Assembly: GCA_003290165.1 (NCBI GenBank)
Contig: QNQO01010655.1
Coordinates: 124,001-188,000, forward strand
Source: Berberis thunbergii
Lineage: Eukaryota; Streptophyta; Magnoliopsida; Ranunculales; Berberidaceae
Direction of reading: 5' to 3'
DNA: 64,000 nt
Below, in pieces: positions 10,899-22,702 of this stretch (the stretch's first letter is position 1; every line of letters starts with the position of its first letter). Made by a program: the position numbers and the translations under genes. The notes below the pieces were generated by a model, which saw only the letters and a list, made by a program, of their open reading frames with translations, was not told the origin of the DNA and did no database searches.

Positions 10899-12528
10899 CT
10901 AATTTGAGAATCAACTTCGTTTAAGAGTATAAAGTCTGTGAAATGTAAGGAAAATAAAAGTTTTATTGACATGATTAATAAGATGTTATGACATATTTGT
11001 ATGGTGTCACTAGGATCAGAAATTCAAATATATATATATATATATATTATCTAGGATAAATGTTTGCTTCTTTTGCTTGATTGTCAATGAAAAGTCTTTA
11101 CTTTTTTATCACTTGTTTGTAGTTTCTTATCCTTGTACACTACAATAATTTAGATGATTCGACCAATTTGTCATTTGTCAATCAAGATAAACAAATTTTT
11201 TTTTACTAAAAGCTGCAATAGATTCTTGGGTGACCTGAAGATTTGTCATAAGTAGATTGGGTAAGTAAAATATGAGATTGCCTAGCAAGTACTCACGACG
11301 ACCTAATGAATGTTAGTCATGGACCAAACTTGCGACTTTGATTTCTGGAAGAGCAAGTTGGGTTTATTTTGGTATATTATTGTCATGGATTATCTTTCTT
11401 TTTTTTGCTAAATAAATAACAATTCGTAATCAAAAGATAGTACTAATAGTTAAAGATTAATTTGTCCATAAACTATAATAGAAATCTCTGTTTATTATTC
11501 ATCAAAAGAGGCCAGTATACAGGTAGAGCAATAAGATCACTCTCTTATGGGAATCCTTAAATTCTACTCGAGGAAAGTAAGTTTGGGATGTTGTTTGATT
11601 AGCACTGTAATGACTCCTGACACGCGTTATTAGAGAAACAATTGATAATGCTCTCAACAAACCTATTAAACAAAAATGATAATCAACGTACAAGAATCTA
11701 TGAATTCATATAATGTCCATCAGAAGATTGAATAACTTCTTGAAATTTATTTTTGAATTGTTTGTATAATGTCAATGTCAATGTCAATTAATTTAGCTTT
11801 TTTATTATTATTTAAATGTGGTCATTGTTCATCGATTGATGACAATTGATGTGTTGTGACATTGGTCATTGGTCATGGGTCACTAGACAATCAAAACACA
11901 CGAATAACTTAGCAAACCCAATTGAACCGAATCATCTAATGTAATATGATTTTCATTAGGGTGGGCCGCGATCTCATTTTTGTCTTGATTTTTTCGGCTG
12001 TTAATGGGATTGAATAATTTCATCTCGATCTCATCCCATCCCGATCTAGAATGGAATGGGATGGAATAAAGATTTTCAATTCTACCAATCTCGTCCCGTC
12101 CCAAACTAATTTATTAATATTTTTAATTATTAATTTTGGTCAGCTTAGAATCTTTCCTGCAGAAAAATAGTTAATTTGCTTTGTGTCATTGTAAGGGAGG
12201 TAGTATTACAATTAGTCATGAATATTTCAGTTGCTATAGCTCCGAGATCCTACCAATCATAGCTCATCTACCTGGAGGAATTTCATATACTCCATATAGG
12301 GGATGCATAGACCTACTATTCTACATTGCAACTCATGTACAATCCAGCACTGGTTTGAGTAACCTATTAGCTTATTTAGAAGTATCATAGGATGGCTAAC
12401 CAAAGTTGCATGAACCTTCTCCCACCACTCAGAATATTTGGTTTCTGATAAAATGGAATGTATTCAACTTGATGGAGGTCAAGCGCTCACCCGCCCTTAC
12501 CGGAATAGATAATGATGTTTTTCACGAG
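10899..12528. other. PR-10 3' flank, no gene seen
   Basis: AT-rich flank shared by units 2 and 3 and partly by unit 4. It holds an AT microsatellite, the hAT-like remnant at 11,958-12,110 and short open frames (11,502-11,693 on -, 12,181-12,390 on +). These frames are conserved only because the whole unit is duplicated, and they show no recognisable motif. Confidence 0.6.
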
Positions 12529-13007
12529 TTTTTGTACTAATAAGACTCGTTTACCATATTTTCCGGGTGAGGAAATATGGTCATCAGGAGCGCTGAATGA
12601 GGTGAAGAAAAAAATTTAAACTTCCCTACTGCATAAATTAGAACTCTTAAAATTTTTAAGGAAACAAGAAAGATGGAGAAAACAAGAATACCATGACAGA
12701 TAATTACTCTTCAATCAGCTAACCGGGGATTGATGAATTTCTTGGAAGGAACATAGCCTTATATCATTATCAGACCTAATCATTCTCATCCTACACACTA
12801 TGTAATTCCTGAACAAATTTTTTTAATACTTTCAATTTGTCTGGGTCCAATCAATGAAATTTTGGATCTCCAACTAAAGAGGTGATTTGTCAATGGTATA
12901 CAGTCTTATGGTTTATGAGACCTTAGAATTTGGTAACTCGTATACTTATAGTCAGTAAGGAAATACTAAATCGAAATAACATGGTTAAGAATGTTACCAT
13001 AGAGAAA

Positions 13008-13262
13008 GCTTGCAAGGCTACCAGGAGCGATATAATCCGAGAGAATCAGCTTCTCATGTTGGGTAGGCCCCCAGTAGTACCCCCTAAGTCCCACTACATT
13101 TGGGTGTCGAATGTTCGCAAATTTCTTAGCCTCCTTAAAGAAATCCTTCTTTTGTTTTGCTACCCCTTCTCTCAACCATTTTACAGTCAAGAACACCCCA
13201 TTATCAAGTGTTGCCATGTAAGAAGTCCCATGGCTACCCCATTTTACAGGGCAAGGATTTTT
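13008..13262 (-). pseudogene. LRR receptor-like kinase exon fragment, copy 3
   Basis: Orphan kinase N-lobe exon, open through the whole match with VKWLREGVAKQKKDF and IRHPNVVGLRGYYWGP kept. No other kinase exons are nearby. It differs from copy 1 by a few substitutions only. Confidence 0.7.
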
Positions 13263-13524
13263 GTGATTAGGAGGATTTTTGGGAGTGATCTCCAGATTAG
13301 CACGCTGATCCCGTCTCGAACCTGTGGAATGGGACGAGGTCGGGATGAGGTTTTTTCCATCCCGTCCCGTCCCGATCCCGTATGAACGGGATGGGATAGG
13401 GATGGGTATATCTCGTCCCATCCCGTCCCGTGCCCACCCAATATTTTACAAATGAATTGGAAAGTTGGAACCGAATCATCTAACCCTCGGATTTGATACT
13501 ATTTTTTACACGTGGAAGTGTTAT

Positions 13525-15532
13525 TGATATTCACATAATTATTACATAATATATCCCTTAATTTATATATGTTAGTGTTTCGAATATTATAATTTATAAT
13601 AATTATTTCGTTTTCATGTTTTGGCAGGAATTTGAGCGTTAACGATGAAATGATATTAAGGCGACAACTTAAGGACTGACAATTGGTCGATTCTAGTGGT
13701 GGTACAAAGCAAAGAGACACATATCTAAACCTAACCCTAATAAACCTAGGTCCACCTAATTTAACCTAAGCCCAAACCTAAAACATGTTAACCTAAAAAC
13801 CCAAGCCCAATATAATATGAGAACCCTATTTAGCTTCCCCATCTGAGAGAAAGGAGCTGATCTCTTATTCTCTCTTCTTCCACATCCCTTCTGCTTTTCC
13901 ACGTTCTTTCTCCCCTCTTCTCTTTTTCAGCCACCACACCACTCCACCCTGCCGGCAATCCTCGCTCGATAGGAGAGCCGGTAGCGATAATCCCGTCATC
14001 ACCCTTCATCTCGTCGTCTCTCTCGTTCTCCCAGCCAACAACCACCTCCTCCTTCATCCCACTGAAACAAGGGGCGTGAAAACCCTGTTTCACGTCATCA
14101 CACCACACAGCCACCACCACCATCGAGCACCACATTCTCCGCCATCACCCGAGCACCACCACAGCCACCTCGCGCACACAACAGTCCTTGTTTCTCCTCC
14201 TTCACGAGCCGCAGCCCCTGTGTCTCTCCTCTCTCGGCCTCCTTCCTGTTTACCTCTCTCTTTCTCACTGTTTCTATTTCTCTCACGACCACCGACCACT
14301 CGACCACGCCATCAACCGCCGCCATCGCGAAACAGAGCCTCACCACTACTCTGTTTCGCTTCGCCACAGGACCTTCCTCCCCTCTCTGGGCATTTCTTCG
14401 TCTCGACATCCTTCCTGCCTCCCTCTCTCCCGACCACCGTCACAAGCGGCGCGTCAGAAAGCGGCACACTTCGACAGGAGAAACAGGGCTCCGCCACTCC
14501 TATCTCTGTTTGTTTTTCTGTCTATTTTCGTATCTCATTGCTTCCTCATTTACTCTCTCTCTTTTTTCAGGTTCAGAACTAGGAAGGAGCAGGAGGAAGC
14601 TCGTGAGGAGCGAAGCAGACGCGGCGGAGCAGACGGGTCCCGCTGGAGACGAAGGTGCAGGGGAGCCGCGCGATTTCTGGCGGGAAAGATTCAAAATTCT
14701 GTTTTATGCTATTTGCACCCCCCGAGTTCTCTCTGAGCCACCACAGAGCTTGTGTAGTCATTTTTTTCGGGATTCGCGTCCGTGCAGAGATGACTTCCAC
14801 CTCCATTGACGTTGTGACCACCGCTACCATGATCAGCTAAACCATTCGCCAAGGCTACGATGAAACCATAGGGTTTCCTAAAGTTTGTGTATTTAAATTT
14901 ATTGTTTTCTTTATGTTTGAACGTTAAACACATTTGATTTATGATTTTCAATAATTTGCTTTCACCGATTATATCCTGATTAATTATCTAGACTAGTCGG
15001 TAGTTAGAAATACCCTTTGTTGAAATTCAAAGCCTGATTTAATCAATTAATCTGAATCTGTGATTGTGTGTGCCGTAAGAAGACACGCAATGCTAGGGGT
15101 TTAAGATTAGTTAAAATAAACTTGTGATTGTGTGTGCCGTAAGAAGACACGCAATGTTAGGGGTTTATACCTATGCTGAAATCAATTGTGAACTTAGATT
15201 AATCTTTAGGTTAGTAATGTTAAATCTTGAAAACAATATTTTTGATTACACAAATCTCAAAGAACCTGTGGTGGATTCAATGCCTTGGTTTCCTTTCTCA
15301 TATTCTTTAAAACTTTTTATTTTGTTTTTAATTTGATTTTTAGTTTAGATATTTTAATTGTTGTAACCCCAATTTAAATTAGTTTAAATAAACCCTGAAA
15401 TTTAATTGCAACCACAGTCCTTATGGGATCGACCTGTACTTGCCCTTGTCTACCAGTTAGACACTGTGCACTTGCAGTTATTAAAATTAGGTTAAATTAA
15501 CCTATTTATTTAGGTTAGTTAAATCTGCATCA
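13525..15532 (+). mobile_element. Solo LTR (2,008 bp) at the shared GTTAT site
   Basis: Begins TGATATTCACATAATT and ends AAATCTGCATCA (TG...CA). It is flanked by perfect 5 bp duplications GTTAT at 13,520-13,524 and 15,533-15,537. It matches the 5' LTR at 32,145-34,137 almost base for base, with no internal region present. Units 1 and 2 have the uninterrupted target (AGTGTTATAAATG). This is the normal product of LTR-LTR recombination. The proline/histidine-rich open frames inside (14,076-14,582 and 14,188-14,736) arise from CT- and CAC-rich LTR sequence and are not called genes. Confidence 0.92.
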
Positions 15533-16262
15533 GTTATAAATGTCGAAATGCGAAGTTACTAACAAATACCGAAGATAACCAATTTACGTGGTTCGGCAAA
15601 CTTGCCTATGTCCACGACAATAACAACTTTACTAGTGAGATCGAAATAATACAACTGGAGAGAGCTACAAAACGTCAATGACGTTACAAATGCATGTGTC
15701 TAAATGACATTACACAAATACGCTGGTTGCGTATAACACAAACAAACAAAACAATAAACCAGACTCTCTCTCACCTCATTTTCTTCCTCCCCTCTCACAG
15801 ATTCATATCCAAAGGGAAGAAAACCCTAACTCACAAACACAATCAAAGTTCTCACGATTTGGAGGATGGATTGTGAATGGGAAACTCATCCTTCTTATAT
15901 AGCGTGAAGAGGCGGTGGTGGAGGACGGTGGAAACCCTTCATCCTTCATCTTTCTTCTACCAGCTGTTCCAGCCAAACATCTTCAGATCCAACTTGTTCA
16001 TCTTCAATTTCAACCAAGTCTAGCTAATTTCTAGTAGATTCCAACAGATTCCAGCGAGTTCCAGCCTCTTGTGGGTTGTGGTCGACCAATCTCCGCCTCC
16101 AATTTGCTGCCGACAAGCCTCACCGACTTCACAGGTTAATTTTCTTGAACTCTCTGTTTTCAAACTTTGTTTATGTATTTCAACAACACTTGCCAGCGAT
16201 AATTACTTATTTAGCCAAGAACCATTAGCTTTAACACTTAATGTCACGCCCCGATTTTTAAA
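15533..16262. repeat. Unclassified dispersed repeat with ACGTGGTTCGGCA motif, unit 3
   Basis: Copy of the block at 4978-5740, directly following the solo LTR. Short frames inside show no domain. Confidence 0.4.
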
Positions 16263-16496
16263 CAACATAAATTAATAGATTGCCCAAAAAACAAGGAAAT
16301 AAATAAAATAATAATCTTCCTCAAAAAATTTCTCTCAAAACGAGATCAACAACTATCATACTTAAGCCACAAAATAAATCATAAAAGGAATTACATGAAT
16401 CAATCCCCAAATAAATTTATGACTCAAAATCCGAGCATTAATAATTAGTCCCTACATCTGATTACCTAAGATAAACAATAAACTCAATATCTAACA

Positions 16497-17355
16497 TAGG
16501 GGTGGGCATTTAGGACCGAAAGCCTGGATCGAACCGACAACCGGACCGATCGGGTCGGTTCTCGATTCGGATCTGTTTTTATTAATTAAAAATGTTTCGA
16601 TTGTAAAAGCCCGATCCGGCCCGAAGTTTCTAGTCTGGGACTCGGTTTTCATTTCTGAAGCCCGTCGGGTAACCGGCCCGGCCCAGGTTAAACCCATCTT
16701 GCTTTTTAAACCCCATATGAAGGCTCCCTCTCTCAGCGAAGGCAGAGGCCTACTCTCAGCGAAGGTGGAAGCCAAGCCGCCTCCCTCTCTCAACGAAGGC
16801 GGAGATCGACCGGCTCCCTCTCTCAGTGAAGGCGGAGGCCTACTCCCAGCCCTACTCTCAGCGAAGGCGAAGATCGACCGCCTCCCTCTCTCAACGAAGG
16901 CGGAGGCCGAGCCGCCTCCCTCTCTCAACGAAGGTGGAGATCGACCGGCTCTCTCTCTCAGCGAAGGCAGCTAGAGGCCTATTCCCAGCTCTACTCTCAG
17001 TGAAGGCGGAGGCCGAGCCTCCTCCCCTCCCCTCCCTTCCCCTCCTTTCCTTAGAATAGATCTGATCTTGTAATTTGTTGTATGTTTTTTTTTTTGTAAT
17101 TTTTTGATATAATTTTTGTTGTATGCTATAAATTTTTTTATCTTTGTTGTATGGTTCCAATATATATATTTTTTTTTACTGTAGAAGCATTTTTTTGCTC
17201 TTAGGACCGAGATCGGCCCGTAAATCAGTTAATCGCGACTTCGGTTACCCGGTCAACTCAGTGTGATTTCACTTCTCATAAACACGGGCCCAAATTTCTC
17301 GGGCCGATTTTCGGTTTTAGCTTTTGGGCCGATTGCCCGTACTTGCCCAGCCCTA
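16497..17355. mobile_element. Second hAT-type element, unit 3 (859 bp)
   Basis: Same insertion as at 5981 but with an expanded internal GC-rich array. Ends are TAGGGGTGGGCATT and GCCCAGCCCTA, and flanking 8-mers are only partly alike. It has no transposase. Confidence 0.65.
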
Positions 17356-17670
17356 ATCAAACGAAAACATGCCAAATCCTCAGCTATCGCCACGTTACTA
17401 ATACCACCTTTGCGCTCCAATTAACCCTGATAAGTCTTTGGGGTTACACTCATTAAAAACGCACCCAAATTTGTAAAACAATACAAAATTCGGGTTAGTA
17501 TATTAATACTGATGTGACCAAACTTACAAATTATGTCACAACTAGACAATTAAATATTCATTAAAAAAATATGCATTTCACCTTAAGGAAGACTGGTAGT
17601 TCTCATTCGAGAATCGAAAGAGCTGTTAGTTTCTTCCTTCAAGGCTAACCTTTTTTTTTTTTTTTTTTTT

Positions 17671-18528
17671 AAATTAACCTCCATTGAGGAGGGGCAACTA
17701 TGGGATGCCAGACCTTTATTAATTAATCCAAAAAAAAACTTACAATCAATGCGGGGGTACAATACGACGTTACCCGCGTAAAGTCCACAAACAAAAATAA
17801 GCGAATAACTTGCAAACAGTTGTCCAAAAGGATATAAACAAACAGTAGAAAACCTCTAAGGACTGAAAATCAAAAAATATGTAGAACACGCGGACCTAAG
17901 CGCACACCCATAAAAATAAAACATAAAACACAACCCAAACCGAAATAACTACGCCACTTCGCAAACAAATCCGCATAAGCACCAAACCAAAAAATCAGCA
18001 GAAACAGAGTATACTCTATTTTGCAAGCATTGTGTTCAGCCAGCGCACCTCACTGTCCCCTGCAAACAGTCCGGCCACAGCACCGCAGCAACATCCTACG
18101 CCGGTGCGGCACCAAGCTCGATTCCCTGCAATTCATTGCATCTAATTGACTAAATCAGCAGGTGCATTGTTTCAGCGTGTTCTGCTCCATATCGCACCCA
18201 AAGTTCAGCTGATTGCAGCCCTCCGCAACACCCAAACGAACAACAAAGTTGCTGCCCTCCATGTTGAGCCACGCCAACTCTGTTTAGCAACCGAGAGTCC
18301 CGCCAATAGCACTCACCTAGCTGTCCCCTATACCCAGCCAGGCAAACCAAAACAGCCAAATGCGTGAACATAACGTCACAGCGCCCGCCGCGCTCCTGGT
18401 CAACCCCATGATGCCAAGCAAGTGGTAGCAATTCCTGCACTACAAAATATCCACTTGTATACGCATTCACCAGCCAATGTCACATCACGCAAGTCATCAA
18501 ACCAAAGCCGAAACCACATAAGCTGCCT
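17671..18528 (-). other. LINE 3' untranslated region
   Basis: Sequence between the ORF2 end and the poly(A) tail. The short frames at 18,146-18,470 have no recognisable domain. Confidence 0.6.
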
Positions 18529-21500
18529 CTAGTCATCCCCATGACGAAGATACGCCGTTTGTAATCTATCAAGCTTAATTAAGCCAGCTATTCGCTTGGG
18601 AATATCAGCTCCAATGAAAGAACCTGTCCCAAGACCATTGAAAGCTCTATCTGCTAATGCATTTGCCACCGCATTTGCCTCTCTATAGATGTGTTGACAG
18701 TATATCGTCATCGTCTTTGCCAACAGGTTGATTTCTTTCAATAAATTCTCTAAATGTCATGGGGTTATGGAACCATCCGTAAACCATCCATAAATCAGAT
18801 CGGAATCTGTTTGAATAACAACATTTTTAAATCCCCATAAGAGACAGAGGCGAAGACCCTCTAAAAGAGCCAAAAATTCCGCTTTGAGATGGGATACTGC
18901 TCCCAAAAAAATATATTTTCCCACAACACATAAACCACGAGAGTCACGAATAACCAAACCACCGGCTGCCATATCCTTGCGAAAGGAACCATCTACATTA
19001 AGTGCAACAAAATCGTTGGGAGGAGGTCGCCAGAAAACAATTCGAACTGACTTCCTTCTAACAGGAAGCACATCCAACCCCAAAGATTGTAAGGGTACCT
19101 TATTACTGCTAACTTGTTTGGGAATTATAAATTTATTTGCTATGCTCAACTGGCGCCGAATATTCAAGATCACGAAAGCAGAATTGGGGGAAGCATTTTC
19201 ATAAAAACATATGCACCTTTGTTTCCAAATTTCCCATAGAATGAACATAGGAGTAAGGAAAAAGAACACACCTGTTTGCGAAGAGCGTTTAGCTTTCTTG
19301 AACCATATGGCAAGGACTGTAGATATTTCTGCAGGGCGTCGAATATGAACGTCAAAAATTCTGTCAAAATGATTCCACACTTGCCTAGCCAGTTCTCCAT
19401 CAAGAAAGAGATGGTTCAAAGATTCCTGTTTTGGTGAAATACATCAATGGCATCTAGATGCTAAGCTCAACCCACATCTATATAATTCACCGTCCACAGG
19501 AATTCCTCGACGAATTACTTTCCAAACAAAGACTGATATTCTGGACGGCAAAATATCTTGCCAAAGAGTTTGACTTAATGCATTGACCTGCCCATGTCTC
19601 CGTAACCGTTCATACGCCGACTGAAGTGAAAAAAGCCCATTTGGGTTTGGAACCCACACACACGTGTCCTTCGCTGTGTTCTCACCACGAAGGATATCTG
19701 CATAAAGGTCACGCGCTAGATTTCTGAGATCTTGGTGAACCACATCAAAATTTGTGGACGACACCTCACGGATTGAAGGCCATAAATCTTGATCAACCAA
19801 CGCTGCCGATCTCCTGAAAGAAACCACCATGTTCCAATTCTCCTCGAAGAACCCAGTCTCCCCATTGCCAATACGCCAAATCGTGTTACTCAAGAGAAAA
19901 TTTCTTCCAAGCATGATCTCTTTAAAAAACGGGGACGAACCACCTCTCACAGGTTGCTCTTTCAAACCAACACCTTGAACCCAGTATTTATTCCTCATGA
20001 AAGTAGCCCATAACGAGTCGGAAGTAAGTAACCTCCATAGAGCCTTGACTCGAAAAGCCTTCATCACAACCGTCAAGTCTCTAACACCCAAACCATCTTC
20101 CGCCAGTGGAAAACAAATTTTATCCCAAGAAACCCATTTTTTCTTAAGGCGGCCTTCACAATCGCCCCAAAAGAAATCCGCCAGCAATCTATTAATCCGT
20201 GCTATGACCGCCCATGGGACACACATGGTACTAAGAATGTAAATCGGAATTGAGCTAAGAACATGCTTTATCAAGATGAGGCGACCTCCTGGAGATAACA
20301 ATTTGGCTTTCCATTCTTGAATACGAATCTGAATCTTAGAGATTAAATCTTCAAAGTATGAAATTTTAACTCTCCCTTGGAAAACTGGCCCACCCAAATA
20401 CTTCAATGGAGTAGAGTGAAATTGGAAAGCGGTGCCCCTTTTTAACGCTACAATACGCTCCGCTGTGCTCTGTTCAGCCATGGTAAAAGAGTTTTTTCCT
20501 TCATTTATTTTCTGTCCCGAGGCCTGACAATAGCGACGCAGGAACTCCATACATCCCATAACTGAGGATTGTCTGTCATTCAAAAAATAAGAGTATCATC
20601 TGCATACAGAAGGTGGAAAATAGGGTTGCAATTCCTTGGAGTGTAGTAATACCCAATTTTGCCAATTTCAAAGGCTGATTTCAAACCCCTACTCAAAACT
20701 TCGGAAGCAATAATGAAAAGAAAAGGGGATAGGGGATCCCCTTGCCGAAGTCCCTAGTGGATCTGAAAAAACATTTATAAACTCCTTGAAGCAGAATCGA
20801 AAATCCACAAAAAGTAATGCAGTTAGATATGATGTGGCAGATTCTACCCGAAAAGCCAAATTTTCTAAGCACTTTAAGCAAAAAGTTCCATTCCAGTCTA
20901 TCATATGCTTTCTCCATATCAATTTTCAGCACCACATTATCTCCAAAAACCTTCCTATTGATGTCTCTGATCATTTCCTGCGCCAATCCAATATTTTCCC
21001 CAATGAACCTGCCTTTAACAAACGCTCCCTGCTCCTACGAAATCAATCTTGGCAGGATATCTACCATCCTATTGCACAGAATTTTGCTAAAGATCTTATA
21101 AATCACATTGCATAAACTGATGGGGCGAAAATCAGAAAAAGAACCTGGATTAGCCATTTTAGGAATCAAAGCCAAGAAATTCGCCGAGAAAGACGTCGGT
21201 AGTGCAACCCCTTCAAAAAATTGAATAGCAGCCTCCCATATATCCATACTCAAAACCTCCCAGCAAAACTGATAAAAGTCAGCCGTAAATCCATCCGGAC
21301 CTGGCGCACTATTTTTGGGAATGTCAAAAACTGCATCCCTGACTTCCAATAGAGAAGGGCGTTGAACCAGAGACTCACAAAGACCGGCGTCCACCAATGT
21401 CGGGAGACAATTTAGCAAATCCACATCTTCCCTAACCTCACCTTGAGAGGACAACAGATTCGAAAAGAACTAATTGGCTTCCTCAAGGATCTCACCAGGT

Positions 21501-22701
21501 TCCGAAATAGTTCTACCGCCCGGTAGAGTGATCTGATTAATAGCGCGTCTCTTTTGTTTGGATTTGGTGGAAGCAAAAAAATATTTAATACAAGCATCCC
21601 CCTCCTTAAATTCTTTTTCACCAGATTTCTGAATCCAGTAGAGCTCCTCCTGTTTGAGAGCCAATATATACTCTGCCTGACAACGGTGTAGATTACAGCA
21701 AGCCTGAACATCCCAATTAGCATTGACATTTAACCCATTTGTACTGTTATTCGCAAAACCCGCCAAGAGAATTGTTTTCCACTGCTGCATTTCATCTTCT
21801 AGTGCACGAATTTTGCTGAACACATTACCGAAAACCGTCTTATTCCACTGTATCAGAGCTCGGCGTGTCAATTTAAGTTTGACATCCACTCGATCTATAG
21901 GCCTCATAGTACCCACGTCTGTCAACCATGTTTCCTTGACCAAGTCCATAAACTCAGGATGGGTCGTCCACATATTAAGGAACCGAAAAGGAACGTAACC
22001 GACTTTAGAATGGGTTGGCATTGAGGCCAACAATGGAGAGTGATCTGAGAAAGTTCTGCTAAGATGTTCAACTTTTGGACTACCAAAATCTGTCAACCAA
22101 GCTGAATTGGTAAAGATCCTATCCAGTCTGGCCCAAATGCGCTCACTACCCCGTCTGTTATTACACCAGGTGAGACGAGGACCCGAGAAGCCACAATCAA
22201 TAAGACCATTGTTTTCAATACAGTCAGAGAATTGTGACATACTTGCCATGGATGGCTCCACCCCTCCTATTTTCTCGCCAGAATGCAAGTAAGTGTTAAA
22301 GTCTCCTCCGACCATCCAAGGAATGAAATGGGATGCAGCAAAATTTGTCATATTCAGCCATAGGTCCTTTCTACCATCTACAGAACATTTAGCATAAACA
22401 AAAGAAATGAAAAATATTCTTGAATCAGAATCCGTTACCTGGCAATGAATGATCTGGTCCGACATATCCACCACCGAAAGAGTGAGGGAAGAATCCCAAA
22501 AGAGCCAAATCTTTCCACCAACCGATTCATTGGAGGCAAATCCGCCCAGTTGGACTTTGTTGCCAATCTACTAGCAGGAATCATAGGCTCTGCAATCATA
22601 AGAATTCTGACTTTATGCTCCAACACCATTTTTTTCAGCCTCCGTCTCGTGGCCTGATTGGCGATCCCACGAGCATTCCAAAACAAAAAGTTTTCCATCA
22701 T
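18529..22701 (-). pseudogene. LINE ORF2 (endonuclease-RT-RNase H), disabled
   Basis: Starts one base after the ORF1 stop (TAAGATG; ATG at 22,699-22,701 or 22,696-22,698). In order: an APE-type endonuclease (FLFWNARG at the start, then GGDFN and SDHSPLL), the reverse transcriptase (NSAPGPDGFTADFYQ, DFRPISLCN, KIDMEKAYDRLEW, and YADD at 20,595-20,606), a zf-RVT-like region (VWKVIRRGIPVDGEL) and an RNase H domain (LNVDGSF, KAEFLALLEGL, QTDSDLI, HIYREANAVANALAD). Lesions are frameshifts near 22,560, 20,760 and 20,582, and in-frame stops at 21,470, 21,035, 19,444 and 18,757. It cannot make a full ORF2 protein as it stands. Confidence 0.92.
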
Positions 22702-22702
22702 C

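Larger units (their letters stand above)
4319..12528 (+). repeat. Duplicated unit 2 of the PR-10 array
   Basis: This is the most complete unit without a large recent insertion and serves as reference for the others. It contains the kinase-exon fragment with a 41 bp deletion, the hAT-like remnant, the empty LTR site (GTTAT 4980-4984), the ACGTGGTTCGGCA-type repeat, a second hAT-type element, the empty LINE site (about 7027-7041), the 535 bp hAT element, the 309 bp CACTA MITE, PR-10 copy 2 and about 1.6 kb of 3' flank. The junction at 4319 fuses PR-10 3' flank of unit 1 to sequence just upstream of the kinase fragment. I see no other gene in 10,899-12,528. Confidence 0.85.

Noticed and set aside
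11502..11693. 63 aa minus-strand frame conserved in units 2 and 3
   Set aside because: Nearly identical DNA makes conservation uninformative; unit 4 disrupts it and no motif is seen.
16699..17059. Repetitive LSEGGG/KAEAEPPP proteins in the second hAT-type element
   Set aside because: Products of the GC-rich minisatellite, open on both strands, with length varying by array size.
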